Shown here: positions 54,259 to 64,000 of the stretch, one piece after another | Layout of the letters: each line of letters begins with the position of its first letter | Position numbering within the stretch: position 1 is the first letter of the stretch | DNA from: Exophiala sp. HKRS030 | Taxonomy: Eukaryota; Ascomycota; Eurotiomycetes; Chaetothyriales; Herpotrichiellaceae | Length of the DNA stretch: 64,000 bases | Reading direction: 5' to 3' | Assembly (NCBI GenBank): GCA_023897205.1 | Contig: JAHWDD010000003.1 | Coordinates: forward strand, 4,343,665 to 4,407,664 | Notes under the pieces: model-generated | Seen by the model: only the letters and a program-made list of their open reading frames with translations | What the model was told of the DNA's origin: nothing | Databases searched by the model: none | Program-made: the position numbers and the translations under genes

Positions 54259-56592
54259 ATGTCCACGACAGCCGATGAACTTCCAAACCATACAAACAAG
54301 CGACCCCGACCTGTTATATCGTGTCTAGAATGCAGGCGAAAGAAATTGAAGTGTGATCGCACATATCCGTGTCAGCAATGTCTCAAGATTGGACACCCGG
54401 GACGCTGTCATTATCAACGCGGCTCGGAACCAGATGCCATTCGTTCTCAATCGCCTGGAGCGCGATCCAAGCGACCGAGACCCAACTCTACTCATCCCGA
54501 AGATCTTCATGAGCTGGCTCCCAGAATTAACGAGGTTGAAGTTGAGGCAACTGTCAACCCCAAGGCCGGAATTATCGAAGATCTTCAGGAAAGAGTAAGT
54601 AGGCTGGAGAAGGCTCTGTTCTCCCAAGAAGGTCGCAAAGGAGCTACTTCGAATATTACAGGCACAAAGCTTCTACCAGGCCAGGCGACGAGAGAAGTCG
54701 GCCACAAGGGACACACAAGCAGTACCCCGGGATCATTGGTAAGTTTAATACCACTCACAATGAACCTGAAATCACTAATACGCTCAGTTTCCCGACGCGT
54801 GCAATTTCATCAGGGCAATGCAGACAGACACTACCACTGACGACATTGTCAATCTTCGAACGGATTTGAAGAGTCTCCACTATACTGTAGAGTCTCATAG
54901 CCTACAAATGATAAGACAGGCCCAGATAATACCAGTATCAACCAGTCCGCTGCAAGGTCTTCCTCCAGAGCACATTTGCGAACGTCTTTCTGTGTTGTAT
55001 TTTGACAATCTTGAACACTGTTTCAGAATTCTGCACGGCCCAGATTTTCGGCGTCAACTCAAAATCCTTTTCACTGATGGGTTGGGTCCATCAGCTTGTA
55101 CGTTTGCATTCATACCTCAACTCGTTGGAGTGCTTGCCCTGGGCACCATACTCGGAACGCACACGGAGTGTCATATAGCATCTTCGTATCCATTTACCCA
55201 GCAGAGTGTCGCTTTGAAGTTCATGGACGATTTCCTTGATGGGCTGCGTGGTCCACAGAAATATCTGCTCCCGGCATTGCAAGTCAAGATGCTCGCTCTC
55301 ATAGTTCGATGGATTGGCTTGGATCCCTTAGGTGATCTGTTCCGCATGAGTGGAGATATTCTCAGGGATGCCTTGGTGATGCGAATGGACCAAGAACCAA
55401 GTACCATTGCTGAACTCAGTGTCTACCAAGGCGAATTACGGAGGCGTACTTGGATGACCATTATCGAAGTCGACCTGATGTTATCAATTCTCTGCAAGTT
55501 ACCGTGTATGGTACCGCCGTACAAATGCCAGCCTCCACAAAATGTCAACGACGATGAATTATTCGAAGGTTTGGATGTCTTGCCGCCTTCCCGACCAACT
55601 GAGCAATGGACAGACGGCTTATGCCAGTATGTCCTTGCTCATTCTTATGCGCGTCGTCTCGCCGCATGCCAGCAACTGGAAGAGACCGACGAGGTTAAAT
55701 TCGATGATGTGCTCCAACACATTCGTTACCTCGAACAAGCGCTCCAAGACCTTCCACCACCACTTCGATTCGCCTATGACGGCGACGAGGAGAGCAAAAC
55801 ACCAGCACGACTAATGGCTCGAATGGAACTTGACATCAGCATCCGCCGTCCACTAATCCATCTCTACTCGAGCCTCTCATCTGCACCCAACATCTATCAA
55901 GTCCAACCCGGAAGCAGAGCAGGATTCATCCAGACTTGCCTCATGTTAACCGTGTTCCAAGACCTTTTCGATCCGCAGTTCTCCGACATCGACGTCCCTC
56001 ATCCTCAAGGCTACTGGGACTTCTTCTACAATGTCTACAGACACGAACTCGCTGCAGGAGTTCTCGGCCTCTGCTCAGAGATCATCCATATGAACTCTTC
56101 CACAACCACGACTGAATCAGATCAAGAAGCATCCACTGTGACCCCAAATGCAAGCAACGTAAGCGACGCATCCGCATCCACATTGAAATACCCTTCCTAC
56201 GCCAAAACCAGCATGCTGTCCAACGTCAAGGACACTCTCGAGCCCATGATCCGGCGCCTGACGCGCCCAAACCCGAAACTCAAGGATCTCGTATACTACA
56301 CGATCGTGATCAACTCGGTCGTGCCCGAACAAGACGCGAGCGCCAAATCTACCACGATCCGCCGCGCACTGGACCAAGTAATCCAAGACAGCCGATCGCG
56401 ACTCCTGCAAGAGGGCATCCCAATCCTACACCCCCGCCGACTCTCGATCCACGTCCCGAGAAACAACTACCCGCAGGTTGCGGCCCAGCCATCGGAGCCA
56501 ACTTCGACCCTTGCTGGCTCGGCTTTCCAGACCTCGACCTCTTCGAACCACTGGAGAGTCTGCAGGCTCATGCACCCGTGCCTGCGCCGTGA
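54259..56592 (+). CDS. Zn2Cys6 transcription factor with fungal-specific TF domain, frameshifted near the 3' end
   Basis: Exons 54259-54738 and 54788-56592 (49 nt intron); about 761 residues if the late frame break is bridged. The binuclear cluster is at residues 22-50 with spacing CX2CX6CX5CX2CX8C. It is followed by a basic linker and a short coiled coil (IIEDLQERVSRLEKALFS). The middle contains the fungal-specific TF domain (LSVLYFDNLEHCFRILHGPD, GELRRRTWMTIIEVDLMLS). Near the end the frame that gives HPRRLSIHVP loses sense, while the +2 frame gives FDPCWLGFPDLDLFEPLESL and stops at 56592. Reading on unbridged ends instead at 56728 with an unlikely tail. The nearest candidate for a lost base is the C5 run at 56431-56435. 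Target genes are unknown; it is divergent from the TDP2-like gene. Confidence 0.88.
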
Positions 56593-57720
56593 TATAACCG
56601 ACTTCTCGGAGTCGACTCAGTTACGGTCAGGCGCTATCAAGCTGGTCATCCGAGATCCTCGTCGATCGTTGATAAGCACCGCCATCGCTGTCGCTAGGGC
56701 AAGCTGTCATCGACGTCAAACCAGGTAACATTCACGCCGTGTGGGTGGAGAGAGCAGCTCGGCTCCCACATGAGCCCGATGAGAAGGAGGCCTGTGTCAA
56801 TTGCTTCACGGCTGCTTGCTACTGCAATCGCACGCGCAAAGCGGTCTTTCGGAAAGCAAGCAAGCGGCTTAGTCTCCAGATACTTTTTGACGCGGTCGGC
56901 TCCCTAACTAGTGTTCTGCTTGAGAAAGTACACACGGGTGCCAGTTTCGCAGAGGCAGGCACTTCCTTAGACTTGTGTTCAAGGCGTGGCACGGTCAAGG
57001 GTCAAGTGAGAATGTCTGAGGATAGAATGTCTTTGCGGGTCGACGATTGTCTCGGTTCGCAACGACACGGGAAATCAACTCATGACTGTTCATTCGCGCA
57101 AACTGTTTTATTGAAAGGGGCAATCGTGGGTCTCAACGTTATGGCCATGACAGTTGTTCGCGCGACGCAAAATCAAATCTTCATTTCCTATCATTCGGAA
57201 ATCACGTTCTATATTGTGTTCTGTACAAAAGCACCAGGAGGACAGATCTCCAATTTATATCGGGGAGCGTGTCTTCCTCTCCATTTCGTGCCCATGATAA
57301 CTCCATCCGAAAAACATGCTTCTCCCGACAGTGCTTTTCTCATAAATGCTGGAAATCTCTGCCTCATATGCAAAGATGTGTGTTTCGCCATAAATGCGTT
57401 GCTATTTTTTACCGAGGCACCAAATTTCGGTTATATGGCCAAGTTGCTTTTTGCACCTCCTTGCCGATTTCTCTCTTGAACACCGGCAACTGTGCTGTAA
57501 GAACAAAGTAGAGGGCCTGGTGGCATCCGAGGGCATAATGTGAGCATCTATGTCCTCATGAACTGCACTGCAGGCTGTGACCCGTATTATCTCATTTTTG
57601 CTGGACCACTAACTTTCGTATAAAGACTAGGTCCTTTCAGAATTGGTTGATTCAGACCTGGCAAATCTGAGAATATCGCATGTGATATCGCACTGATGAT
57701 GCCGCGCATATTTCCCACCA
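56593..57720. other. Intergenic region between the Zn2Cys6 gene and the ornithine carrier (convergent)
   Basis: An open frame (56739-57479 plus, 246 codons) starts with GTG, has no motif and an odd, Cys/Arg-rich composition, so I do not call it. The rest is presumably 3' flanks of the two convergent genes. Confidence 0.5.
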
Positions 57721-58766
57721 TCAACCGAAATACTTTCGAAGGGCCTCATATATACTAAAGATGATGGCTGAACTTGGGGCCGCTCTGAAGACGGTAATGC
57801 CACATCCACGATAGAACCCTTTGATACCTTGTACACGCCAAAGTTCACGGCTTGTTGCTGCGAAGGAAAGTTGCGCCCCGCCGGGGGTGGCAGCATTCGA
57901 GGTCTGCATGCGAGATTTGATGGTGTCGGCCGGGTAAAAGACAAAGTTGTATGACATTCCAGCTGCAGCGCCAGCCACCATCTGTTGCCAAATTTTTACG
58001 TCCGAGATCTGAGAAATTGAAGAGTCAGACTTCAAGAAGAGCATCTTAATGCCTTCATATGATCCGAACCACGCTGCTGAGCCACCGGTTTCGCGAATCA
58101 ATGTTCCGGTTTGTCCATGCCAGAACCCCATGAGACCATGATTGCGAAAAATGATTCGAATCAGCTGTAGTGGGCCTGGGGCTTGCTGAGAGAATAGCCT
58201 AATTCAGAGGCGATGTGTGAGGGTGGAAGGACTTGCATTTTGCACTTTATCAACTCAATAGGTGTGAGGAGCATGGAAGTAAATGCTCCAGAAGCAGCAC
58301 CACATGCAATCAAAGCGGAGAAGGGGAGTTCAGCTTTTCCATGGTTATCTTCCTTGAGTCGTCGTAATGAGGGGGTATAGTTGACGAGTAGGTCCTGGGC
58401 TACACGATAGCTGAAGAAGAGGGAGGAAGTTTCGACGGCCGCTCCAACAAGAGGAGCACTGATTCCTCGATAAAGAGACACGAGTGGTCCTTCTGTGCTT
58501 CTGAACGCGGCGGAAAATGCGTCGAGTGGTCCAGCAAGTCGTTGAGCACCAGGTTGATTCGACTGCGACTGCAAACGAACCTTGATTGTGTCGAATGGAT
58601 ATTCCACGAATTTCCCCAACACGCCAGCCGTTGACCCAAACACAATGTCCTTGAAAGCTTCCAGACTTTGACTGGGCTTGTTGCGCGGATCGGGCGATGG
58701 TGCTAGGGAAGCGCTCACTGGTTGGAGCCCAGTATTGGGGGAAAGGTCATCCTTGAAGGTCGCCAT
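57721..58766 (-). CDS. ort1: Mitochondrial ornithine carrier (ORT1/ARG-13 type), with an apparent one-base frameshift
   Basis: About 348 residues if one base is restored. Three mitochondrial-carrier repeats are visible through their Px[DE]xx[KR] signatures: YPFDTIKVRLQS, TPIELIKCKMQ and YPADTIKSRMQT. The stretches GKFVEYPFDTIKVRLQSQ and GFWHGQTGTLIRETGGSAAW are those of the fungal ornithine/citrulline exchangers, which export ornithine from the mitochondrial matrix for arginine synthesis. The reading frame changes between KCKMQ and GPLQLIRIIFRNHG. One additional base at the GGGG run 58178-58181 gives a continuous SLSKPPGPLQLI. The alternative, a 47 nt intron (58186-58232) with a poor GTCCTT donor, is possible but less attractive. 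Located in the inner mitochondrial membrane. ATG 58766 is the first in frame. Confidence 0.9.
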
Positions 58767-59362
58767 GCAGACCGAAAGTGAGAATGAGTGTACTGTATGA
58801 GAGAAGAACCGGGTGAACGAGTGTTATCGTGGTAACATGGCGGTCGTATGTGGGTGAAGCCTCTGTGAGCGAGGAGGGGCAAGGTTTGTTCGAGAGCGGT
58901 GTCGAGGAGGTATTGTGACGGGTGACACGTCGACAAAGGAGGTAGCGGAGTGTTGAAAAAAGAGCATGCCTAGCAATTTAGTCTAAAAAGAGGGGACTAT
59001 AAATCGCCCATTGGAGACCGCTACTGCATGATGAGAGGGAAAAATTGCATTGGATATAGAGACAAATTTTGCAAGCCGATGTCGCGAGATATTTTCTGAC
59101 GGGCATATGCAGGCTGGATGCCCAACTGCGACTCATATTTGCTCTTTCCTGCAGGATTGGCGGGACACACTAGATTGGGTATAGCGTGAACGCTAAGATA
59201 ACAGATAAGAAATCTTGGGAGCAAAAACTTCTAGGATGAAGAACAGCCGGGGAAGAGTAGTCACCGCCGCTTCGAGATCACTTCGAGATCACAGCCTCTA
59301 CGCCAACTTAACATCATAAACATTTCTAGTCGAGCCTTGCTATTCCGTCAGCAAGGTCTGCG
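58767..59362. promoter_or_regulatory. Divergent upstream region of ort1 and cgr1
   Basis: 596 bp between opposite-strand ATGs, with no supported gene. It contains a short direct repeat CACTTCGAGATCA near 59268-59290. Confidence 0.5.
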
Positions 59363-59794
59363 ATGGCGACATTGGCTACGACGGCCCAGCCTTCGGCGGC
59401 TTCGGTGCCGCAGCCTACGAAGTCACAGGGCATGCGGGTGAATGGTGAGATACCCATTGGAAGCCTGTTAGATACCGAACGCACAATCTAACTGATGTCC
59501 TTCGTAGGAAAAAACTGGCATGCACCAAAAAAAGCTTTCAGACCAATCGCTGGACAGGTATCTTATGCCAAGCGCAAGGAGCAAGAACAGATCAAACAAA
59601 CGATGAAGGCTAGAGAAGCAGAAATGAAAGAAGAAAAGGAGCAAGAACGCGACCGGAAGATCCAAGCCATCAAAGACCGAAGGAAGGCCAAAGAAGAGAA
59701 AGAAAGATATGACAAGATGGCCGAGAAAATGCACAAAAAGCTGGTCGAGCGGCGAAAGCGAAGAGAAAAGAGGAACAAGCTACTAAACAGCTGA
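59363..59794 (+). CDS. cgr1: Cgr1, nucleolar rRNA-processing protein
   Basis: Two exons, 59363-59444 and 59508-59794 (63 nt intron); 122 residues. After a short Ala/Thr-rich start ([18 protein letters not shown]) comes the conserved block [17 protein letters not shown], split by the intron at NG|K. A very basic, Glu/Lys/Arg-rich coiled coil follows ([40 protein letters not shown]) to the end. This is the Cgr1 family, needed in yeast for 60S-subunit pre-rRNA processing; nucleolar. Length is typical. It is convergent with usb1, 441 bp apart. Confidence 0.93.
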
Positions 59795-60235
59795 GCGACT
59801 ATGCTAGGGCTTGTACTGTTTCCTGCATCTGGTCGGTATACTCACTCATTGCTACAAAAGTCACTGAGATTTGCCAATACCCGAATTCTCTACTTGGAGG
59901 AAAATCAGTCCATAACTGGGCAGACTGTCATATGTTCAGCCAGCGAGTTACGCAACACTCCTGGGGAAATGCCAGTCCTAGCTTCTTCCGCCCCAGCCAA
60001 AGTTGCTGGATACCATGGACGGTCTGAATTCGCCTGAACTTGCCGTGCTCGTGCAAGCAAGGGGCAGAAAGAAAACCTATGGTTCCCGAATGGTTTTAGC
60101 ACATGAACACAACAGGAACGAGAGCCTGCCTCAAGCCGCCACGGTCTGACGGAGCAGCTTAGATAGAAAGTTTGCGAGGTTGTGAAAGATCCCGTCTACA
60201 GTGATAGTGATCAGGTGGTATGCTTATGAGTTGGT
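59795..60235. other. Convergent 3' region of cgr1 and usb1
   Basis: 441 bp holding both 3' UTRs. Open frames are short and motif-free. Confidence 0.6.
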
Positions 60236-61147
60236 CTAACTCGCACTCTTCGACATGAGTGGGAAGTCTGTCACGGTATTACCCATCTTGAGCTTGAGCA
60301 GATGGAACTCTACTTTCAGGCGCGGTATGTCTCCATGCCACATTGGAAGTTGGCCACCGTCGCTGGGCTCACGCAAAGTCCACCCGATGCTGATATGGAA
60401 TGAGCTTGTTAGATCGACGATATCTCTGTCAACTGAGGTTGCTGTCGATGCTTCAGTAGATTCTCTGTCCAAGTAGAGCTGCTCAAGTCCATGGTGACGT
60501 GCAACTAGGTTGCAGAGCCGTAGGAGTTGGTTCAATTCGTCATGTTCAGGCTTGCTCAATTCAAGCACGAGGAAAAATCTTGATTTGTCCTTGTTTGCAA
60601 ACCATTTTAGTCCAACAACATGAGTTTCAAATGTAGTCACTTGAGCAGTCTCGAGCTTTGCTTCCAGAAGCTCTCGAAATGGCTCTTTCTGCGCTGTATC
60701 CAACACAAGAGGGGCGGATAGGCTAACATGAAGAGGCAGCGGTGCTCCGAGATCTGATCGGACAAAGCTGTAAATGCCTCCTTCACCAGGATGTGAGTTT
60801 TGACTGATGGCCAACCTAGCCTGATGGATCAAATCCTCAAGAACTTCTTGTTCACGTGTCACAGGATACCATTCGAGATAGAGATGTGTTGGCCAGTGAC
60901 CTACCACGTGGGGAATCTGACGCGTGCGCCCAGCATGCAGGGAAGGATCGTCGGATGTCGATGTCCTAGTAGCCGTTGTATATAGCGTACGGAACGATAG
61001 AGGTAAGGGTGGTGGTTTGCTTGGTCTAGGCTCAACATCTGCTTGGTCAGCCTTTCTTTTTGCAGGCACGAACTTGTCCTGGTGAAAGTCCTCGTCGACC
61101 TCATTTTCTGAACCCGAATCAGAGTAGGTGACAAGTGACATCTTCAT
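60236..61147 (-). CDS. usb1: Usb1/Mpn1 U6 snRNA 3'-5' phosphodiesterase
   Basis: Single exon, 303 residues; a second ATG two codons on (MSLVTYSDSGSE) may be the true start. The two HxS catalytic tetrapeptides of the 2H phosphoesterase fold are present: LHVSLS (H140, S142) and FHISIGW (H251, S253), with the typical spacing. The N-terminus has the family's acidic SYSDS-like opening and a basic Lys/Arg patch (AKRKADQ). The block HVVGHWPTHLYLEWYP is also characteristic. Usb1 trims the oligo(U) tail of U6 snRNA and leaves a protective end, in the nucleus, supporting splicing. It lies next to cgr1, another RNA-maturation gene. Confidence 0.93.
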   Translation of the reverse strand: MKMSLVTYSDSGSENEVDEDFHQDKFVPAKRKADQADVEPRPSKPPPLPLSFRTLYTTATRTSTSDDPSLHAGRTRQIPHVVGHWPTHLYLEWYPVTREQEVLEDLIHQARLAISQNSHPGEGGIYSFVRSDLGAPLPLHVSLSAPLVLDTAQKEPFRELLEAKLETAQVTTFETHVVGLKWFANKDKSRFFLVLELSKPEHDELNQLLRLCNLVARHHGLEQLYLDRESTEASTATSVDRDIVDLTSSFHISIGWTLREPSDGGQLPMWHGDIPRLKVEFHLLKLKMGNTVTDFPLMSKSAS

Positions 61148-62517
61148 ATGGGCTTATCGTCAGTGATGGCGATCCATGTGGCGGTTGATGGTCCCTGCCA
61201 AGAGGCATGCCTTCACAGGTCCACAATCAGGCTGCAAAGGTGCCAGGGTGCTGGGCGAAGAGGAAAAGTCCTTGGAAAGTTTAGACGTTAACCAGGACAA
61301 GTGGATACGTGGTTGCAAAATATCAAGTCAAAATGGCTGGACCCTCGAAAGCCGCGCAATGCACACAATCCCAAGATAGTGTCAAGTTGGTCAATGTGGT
61401 GGACGAGGACGCTGGGTTTTCGTGGTGGTGACGAAGACAGTGTCTCAGATGCAGGTATCGTGATTGGACTTGCTCTGGATCTAGCGTCAGGGTGTGCGAG
61501 GCCATGAGTTGCACAAATGGACAGCCGGGAGCGGGCGGGAGACGAAAACAAGACGAAGACGAAGACGAAGGATGAGGGCGACGCTCAAGATCTCTTGTTT
61601 TCTGTCCAGGCAGCAGGCAGTTGGTTGGCATTCGGAGTACCTCAATGCGGAAGGAAGACTGGGAATGAAGCTGCACCTGCAAGATCTTGTCTACGGTGCG
61701 TAGAGGCAACTAACTACCTAAACTACGGAGTGCATAGGTAAACGGGTGCTTAGGTATTTTCGCACTAGGTCCCAGACGCACCTAATACCTAGTTAACTTA
61801 GTCTTTTTAGGCTCGCACCATTTGACGCAAGTGAGCAATGACGTTGCCCTGGGCTCAGAGCATCGACAGGCAGGAGCTATGCGGTGCTTGATCGTGCCTG
61901 GCGGTGCCTAAGAACCTACGGAGTAGGTACTACTCCCCTGGTAAGTCAACTAATTAGCATTTACTAGTTAGGTCGTTAGTTCGTTAGCTCGTTAGCTAGT
62001 GGGTGTCTAATAGACAATTAAGTAGGTGCTAACCACTATTAACGGGTGGTGGTTCATGACCGAAAAAGCTCGATCCATGCCCAAGGTCCACCGGAGTCCT
62101 TCCAAGGTCTTCCCCACCATGACATATGCCCATCTACGCTCTGCTCTGTCAAGACTCTGCCCACACTCCCACTGCCGTTAGGCCATTCAACAACACTCCA
62201 CCATCCGCCGTTGTAGCCATTACAGCATCCCCTTCAGCCACTGCTATCACGTACTGTACCTGTTGCTCGAACGCGCATCACCAATTCCTTCTCTGCAGGT
62301 CATACTTGTACATACTTGTACACCCTTGATTCGAATCTTCCTGTTTCTCCTTTGCGCCTCGATATTCCACTTTGCCATCCATCTGGAATCGTCTTCCAAT
62401 GCTGACGCCCGCCATACAATAGACTTCGAAATCTCGCTGTGACTGTCTATCTCAAACCTCGACGTTGATTTTGGAGTTGTATCTGATTTCATTCTTCTCT
62501 ATCCTCACTGGGCTGCA
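61148..62517. other. Divergent intergenic region rich in TAGGTA/GTTAG motifs
   Basis: 1.37 kb between usb1 and pal1 starts. From about 61705 to 62045 it is full of short TACCTAG/TAGGTA/CTAGTTA words and includes a clear 4 x 8 bp repeat (61967-61998). A (GAAGAC)n-like tract lies near 61550-61568. A pyrimidine-rich leader precedes the pal1 ATG. No gene supported. Confidence 0.55.
61967..61998. repeat. 4 x 8 bp tandem repeat GTTAGNTC
   Basis: Four consecutive octamers: GTTAGGTC, GTTAGTTC, GTTAGCTC, GTTAGCTA. They sit about 520 bp upstream of the pal1 start in a stretch dominated by TAG-containing words. Confidence 0.8.
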
Positions 62518-63713
62518 ATGGAGCCTTCCAGTGACAAGAACTGGGTACGTCCTCAATTGCAAAGCTGACCATCCACACATCCCGACGCCTTGGCTGACTC
62601 CTCAACTTCCTCAGGCCACTCAATATCTTTTAGATCCTCTGACTGCCCCAGAGCCTTCTCAGGAGACAGGTCCTGGCACAACGCTTCGTCCAGGAGCAAC
62701 AGTTGCTCCCATAAAGCCTCCACTTTCGCAGCCTCCACCAGGTCGCAGGTTGAGCAAGAACAATCCATATCGCAATAGCTCTAGCTCCACCAACAATACC
62801 TCTCAAGTCAGGCGCTCCGTCTCCTTGAATAGTCAGTCCAAAGATTCATCATATCCTTCTCCGCCTAAGTCAAGCAACACTCCGGACGGAAAATACCCCC
62901 TCAGTCGCCTGTACCTAGACGCACCCCTCAATCACCCAGATCCCCAGATCACAGGCAAGAAGCATTTGGCCAGAATACTACCGGACGTCGCCGGGAAGTT
63001 CACTTGGCGAACGCTTTCCTGGTGACACCTCTCATCGGCCATTAGATACTCTTACCAAGGAGAAGTACTCAGCCGATCGAGCTCGCCATATCACCAAAAA
63101 ACATCACATCAGACCCGACACCATCGACAGTCTTGATAACAGCGGCATCGGCTTCTACCACCACGGTGGTCCTTATGATGCAACTCTCTATGCCCGAAAC
63201 AACTCCGCCAATTCCCCTCTGGCCGCTCTTGCCGACTCTAACGCAGAAACCCTCAAAGCGACTCCGAGGGAGAAAATCATTGATAGTGTCCAACGACACC
63301 GCCCACTCGATGGTGTCGCATCATATGCTCCTGGGCAATATGACCGCAACGGCAATCTGTACACCTATGAGGAAGGAGAGAACATGATGGTTGATCTTGC
63401 TCCTGGAGGTGGTGCCTATAAGCGTTGGCCCGGTGTACAATATCATCCCGATGACATCAAGGGTAAAGGTGAGCCAAGCTACAGTATTGAAAAGGCACTC
63501 AAGGACCACAAGATTTCAGATGAGAAGCCGGGCGAGGATGGTATTGAAATGAAGTCTCACCAGAGATCCACAAGTGGAGGCGGTGCCATCGCTTCGACTG
63601 GTTGGGATGACGGCAACGCTCAGATTGGACGCAGTGGCAGCATCAGCAAAAGACTCAGTGGTGGATTGAAAAAACGATTTGGGAGCTTAAAGAAGAAGAA
63701 CACTGTTGAGTGA
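62518..63713 (+). CDS. pal1: Pal1-family cell-polarity/endocytic protein with two apparent one-base frameshifts
   Basis: Exon 1, 62518-62544 (MEPSSDKNW), is joined across a 70 nt intron to 62615-63713; about 375 residues if both frame breaks are bridged. The N-terminal region is Pro/Ser-rich and holds the family start-of-domain sequence RRLSKNNPYRNSSSS. The core includes GERFPGDTSHRPLDTLTKEK, KKHHIRPDTIDSLDNSG, YHHGGPYDATLYARN and GAYKRWPGVQYHPDD, followed by GKGEPSYSIEKALKDHK and a basic Ser/Lys tail (KRLSGGLKKRFGSLKKK). Pal1 proteins localise to sites of polarised growth and early endocytic patches. The frame changes twice in the same sense, near the C5 run 62896-62900 and the GGG at 62993-62995. 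Between them the third frame gives a natural Pro-rich linker (PPQSPVPRRTPQSPRSPD). Unbridged, the frame stops at 63025. Confidence 0.88.
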
Positions 63714-64000
63714 TTGAAAGGCGTCATCGCCCCTACCTATTGGAATAATCCTGGCTTGGATATACTGCGGAAGGTATAGATGAATTGTTTATAACATTTT
63801 GAATTACGAGGTACTTTGGGTAGGTCATGACACTGATAATGTCTGACATGGGCGACTGGATATATACGTCTGTCTTATCTGTCTCTTCTGGAGCATGAGA
63901 TGGTCTCAGTAGACAATATATGAAATCTAGTCTATTTGGCTGTGCTTAGCGACAGATCACGCGTGGAATGTCTGAAGCGTTCTATAGTAAAATATCAACC

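Noticed and set aside
56739..57479. 246-codon plus-strand frame after the Zn2Cys6 gene
   Set aside because: Starts with GTG, no motif, mixed Cys/Arg/Phe composition; probably 3' flank.
1..64000. CRISPR arrays, operons, bacterial regulatory sites, transposase genes or viral sequences
   Set aside because: None seen. The DNA is eukaryotic; tandem repeats are short satellites, and no terminal inverted repeats or integrase motifs were recognised.

Overview
The window is nuclear DNA of a filamentous ascomycete (Pezizomycotina). The evidence is short spliceosomal introns (about 48-78 nt, with GTAAGT/GTATGT donors and CTAAC/CTGAC-like branch points), long gene-poor spacers, an intron-containing nuclear tRNA, and fungus-restricted families: FlbC, DUF1776, DUF3807, Pal1, a Zn2Cys6 regulator, a Pma-type proton ATPase, and an aspartyl-tRNA synthetase fused to DUF2156. 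Nothing bacterial, viral or clearly transposon-derived was recognised. Genus cannot be assigned from the sequence alone.

Layout. 1-2.8 kb: 5' part of an extended short-chain reductase (-), a DUF3807 protein (+), and a small, frame-broken acidic gene or relic (-). 5.4 kb: intron-containing tRNA-Glu(CTC) (-). 9.9-13.1 kb: five-exon plasma-membrane H+-ATPase (-), flanked by 4.4 kb and 6.4 kb spacers. 19.6-29.4 kb: a secreted Ser/Thr-rich glycoprotein (+), an alpha/beta hydrolase (-) and the AspRS-DUF2156 fusion (+). The last two are divergently transcribed and fit the ergosteryl-aspartate synthase/hydrolase pair ErdS/ErdH. 30.2-36.7 kb: Wss1 DNA-protein-crosslink protease (-), DUF1776 membrane protein (+), and an unrecognised Cys-containing protein with an acidic low-complexity tail (+). 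39.9-41.0 kb: FlbC conidiation regulator (-), followed by a 7.3 kb spacer. 48.3-63.7 kb is the gene-dense part: Sec9 (-) and Vps33 (+) back to back, TDP2-like phosphodiesterase (-), Zn2Cys6 regulator (+), mitochondrial ornithine carrier (-), Cgr1 (+), Usb1 (-) and Pal1 (+).

Functional links. The strongest is ErdS/ErdH: one enzyme charges tRNA-Asp and transfers Asp to ergosterol, and the other is predicted to remove it. Sec9 (SNARE) and Vps33 (SM protein) share a 535 bp promoter region. Wss1 and the TDP2-like enzyme both belong to families that clear protein-DNA adducts. Cgr1 and Usb1 are neighbouring RNA-maturation genes.

Data quality. Five otherwise well-conserved genes (erdS, vps33, the Zn2Cys6 regulator, the ornithine carrier and pal1, the last twice) each lose frame in the same sense, as if one base were missing. 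In each case a run of 3-5 G or C lies in the interval where the switch must occur. I read this mainly as homopolymer undercalling in the assembly. Coordinates for these genes span the breaks.
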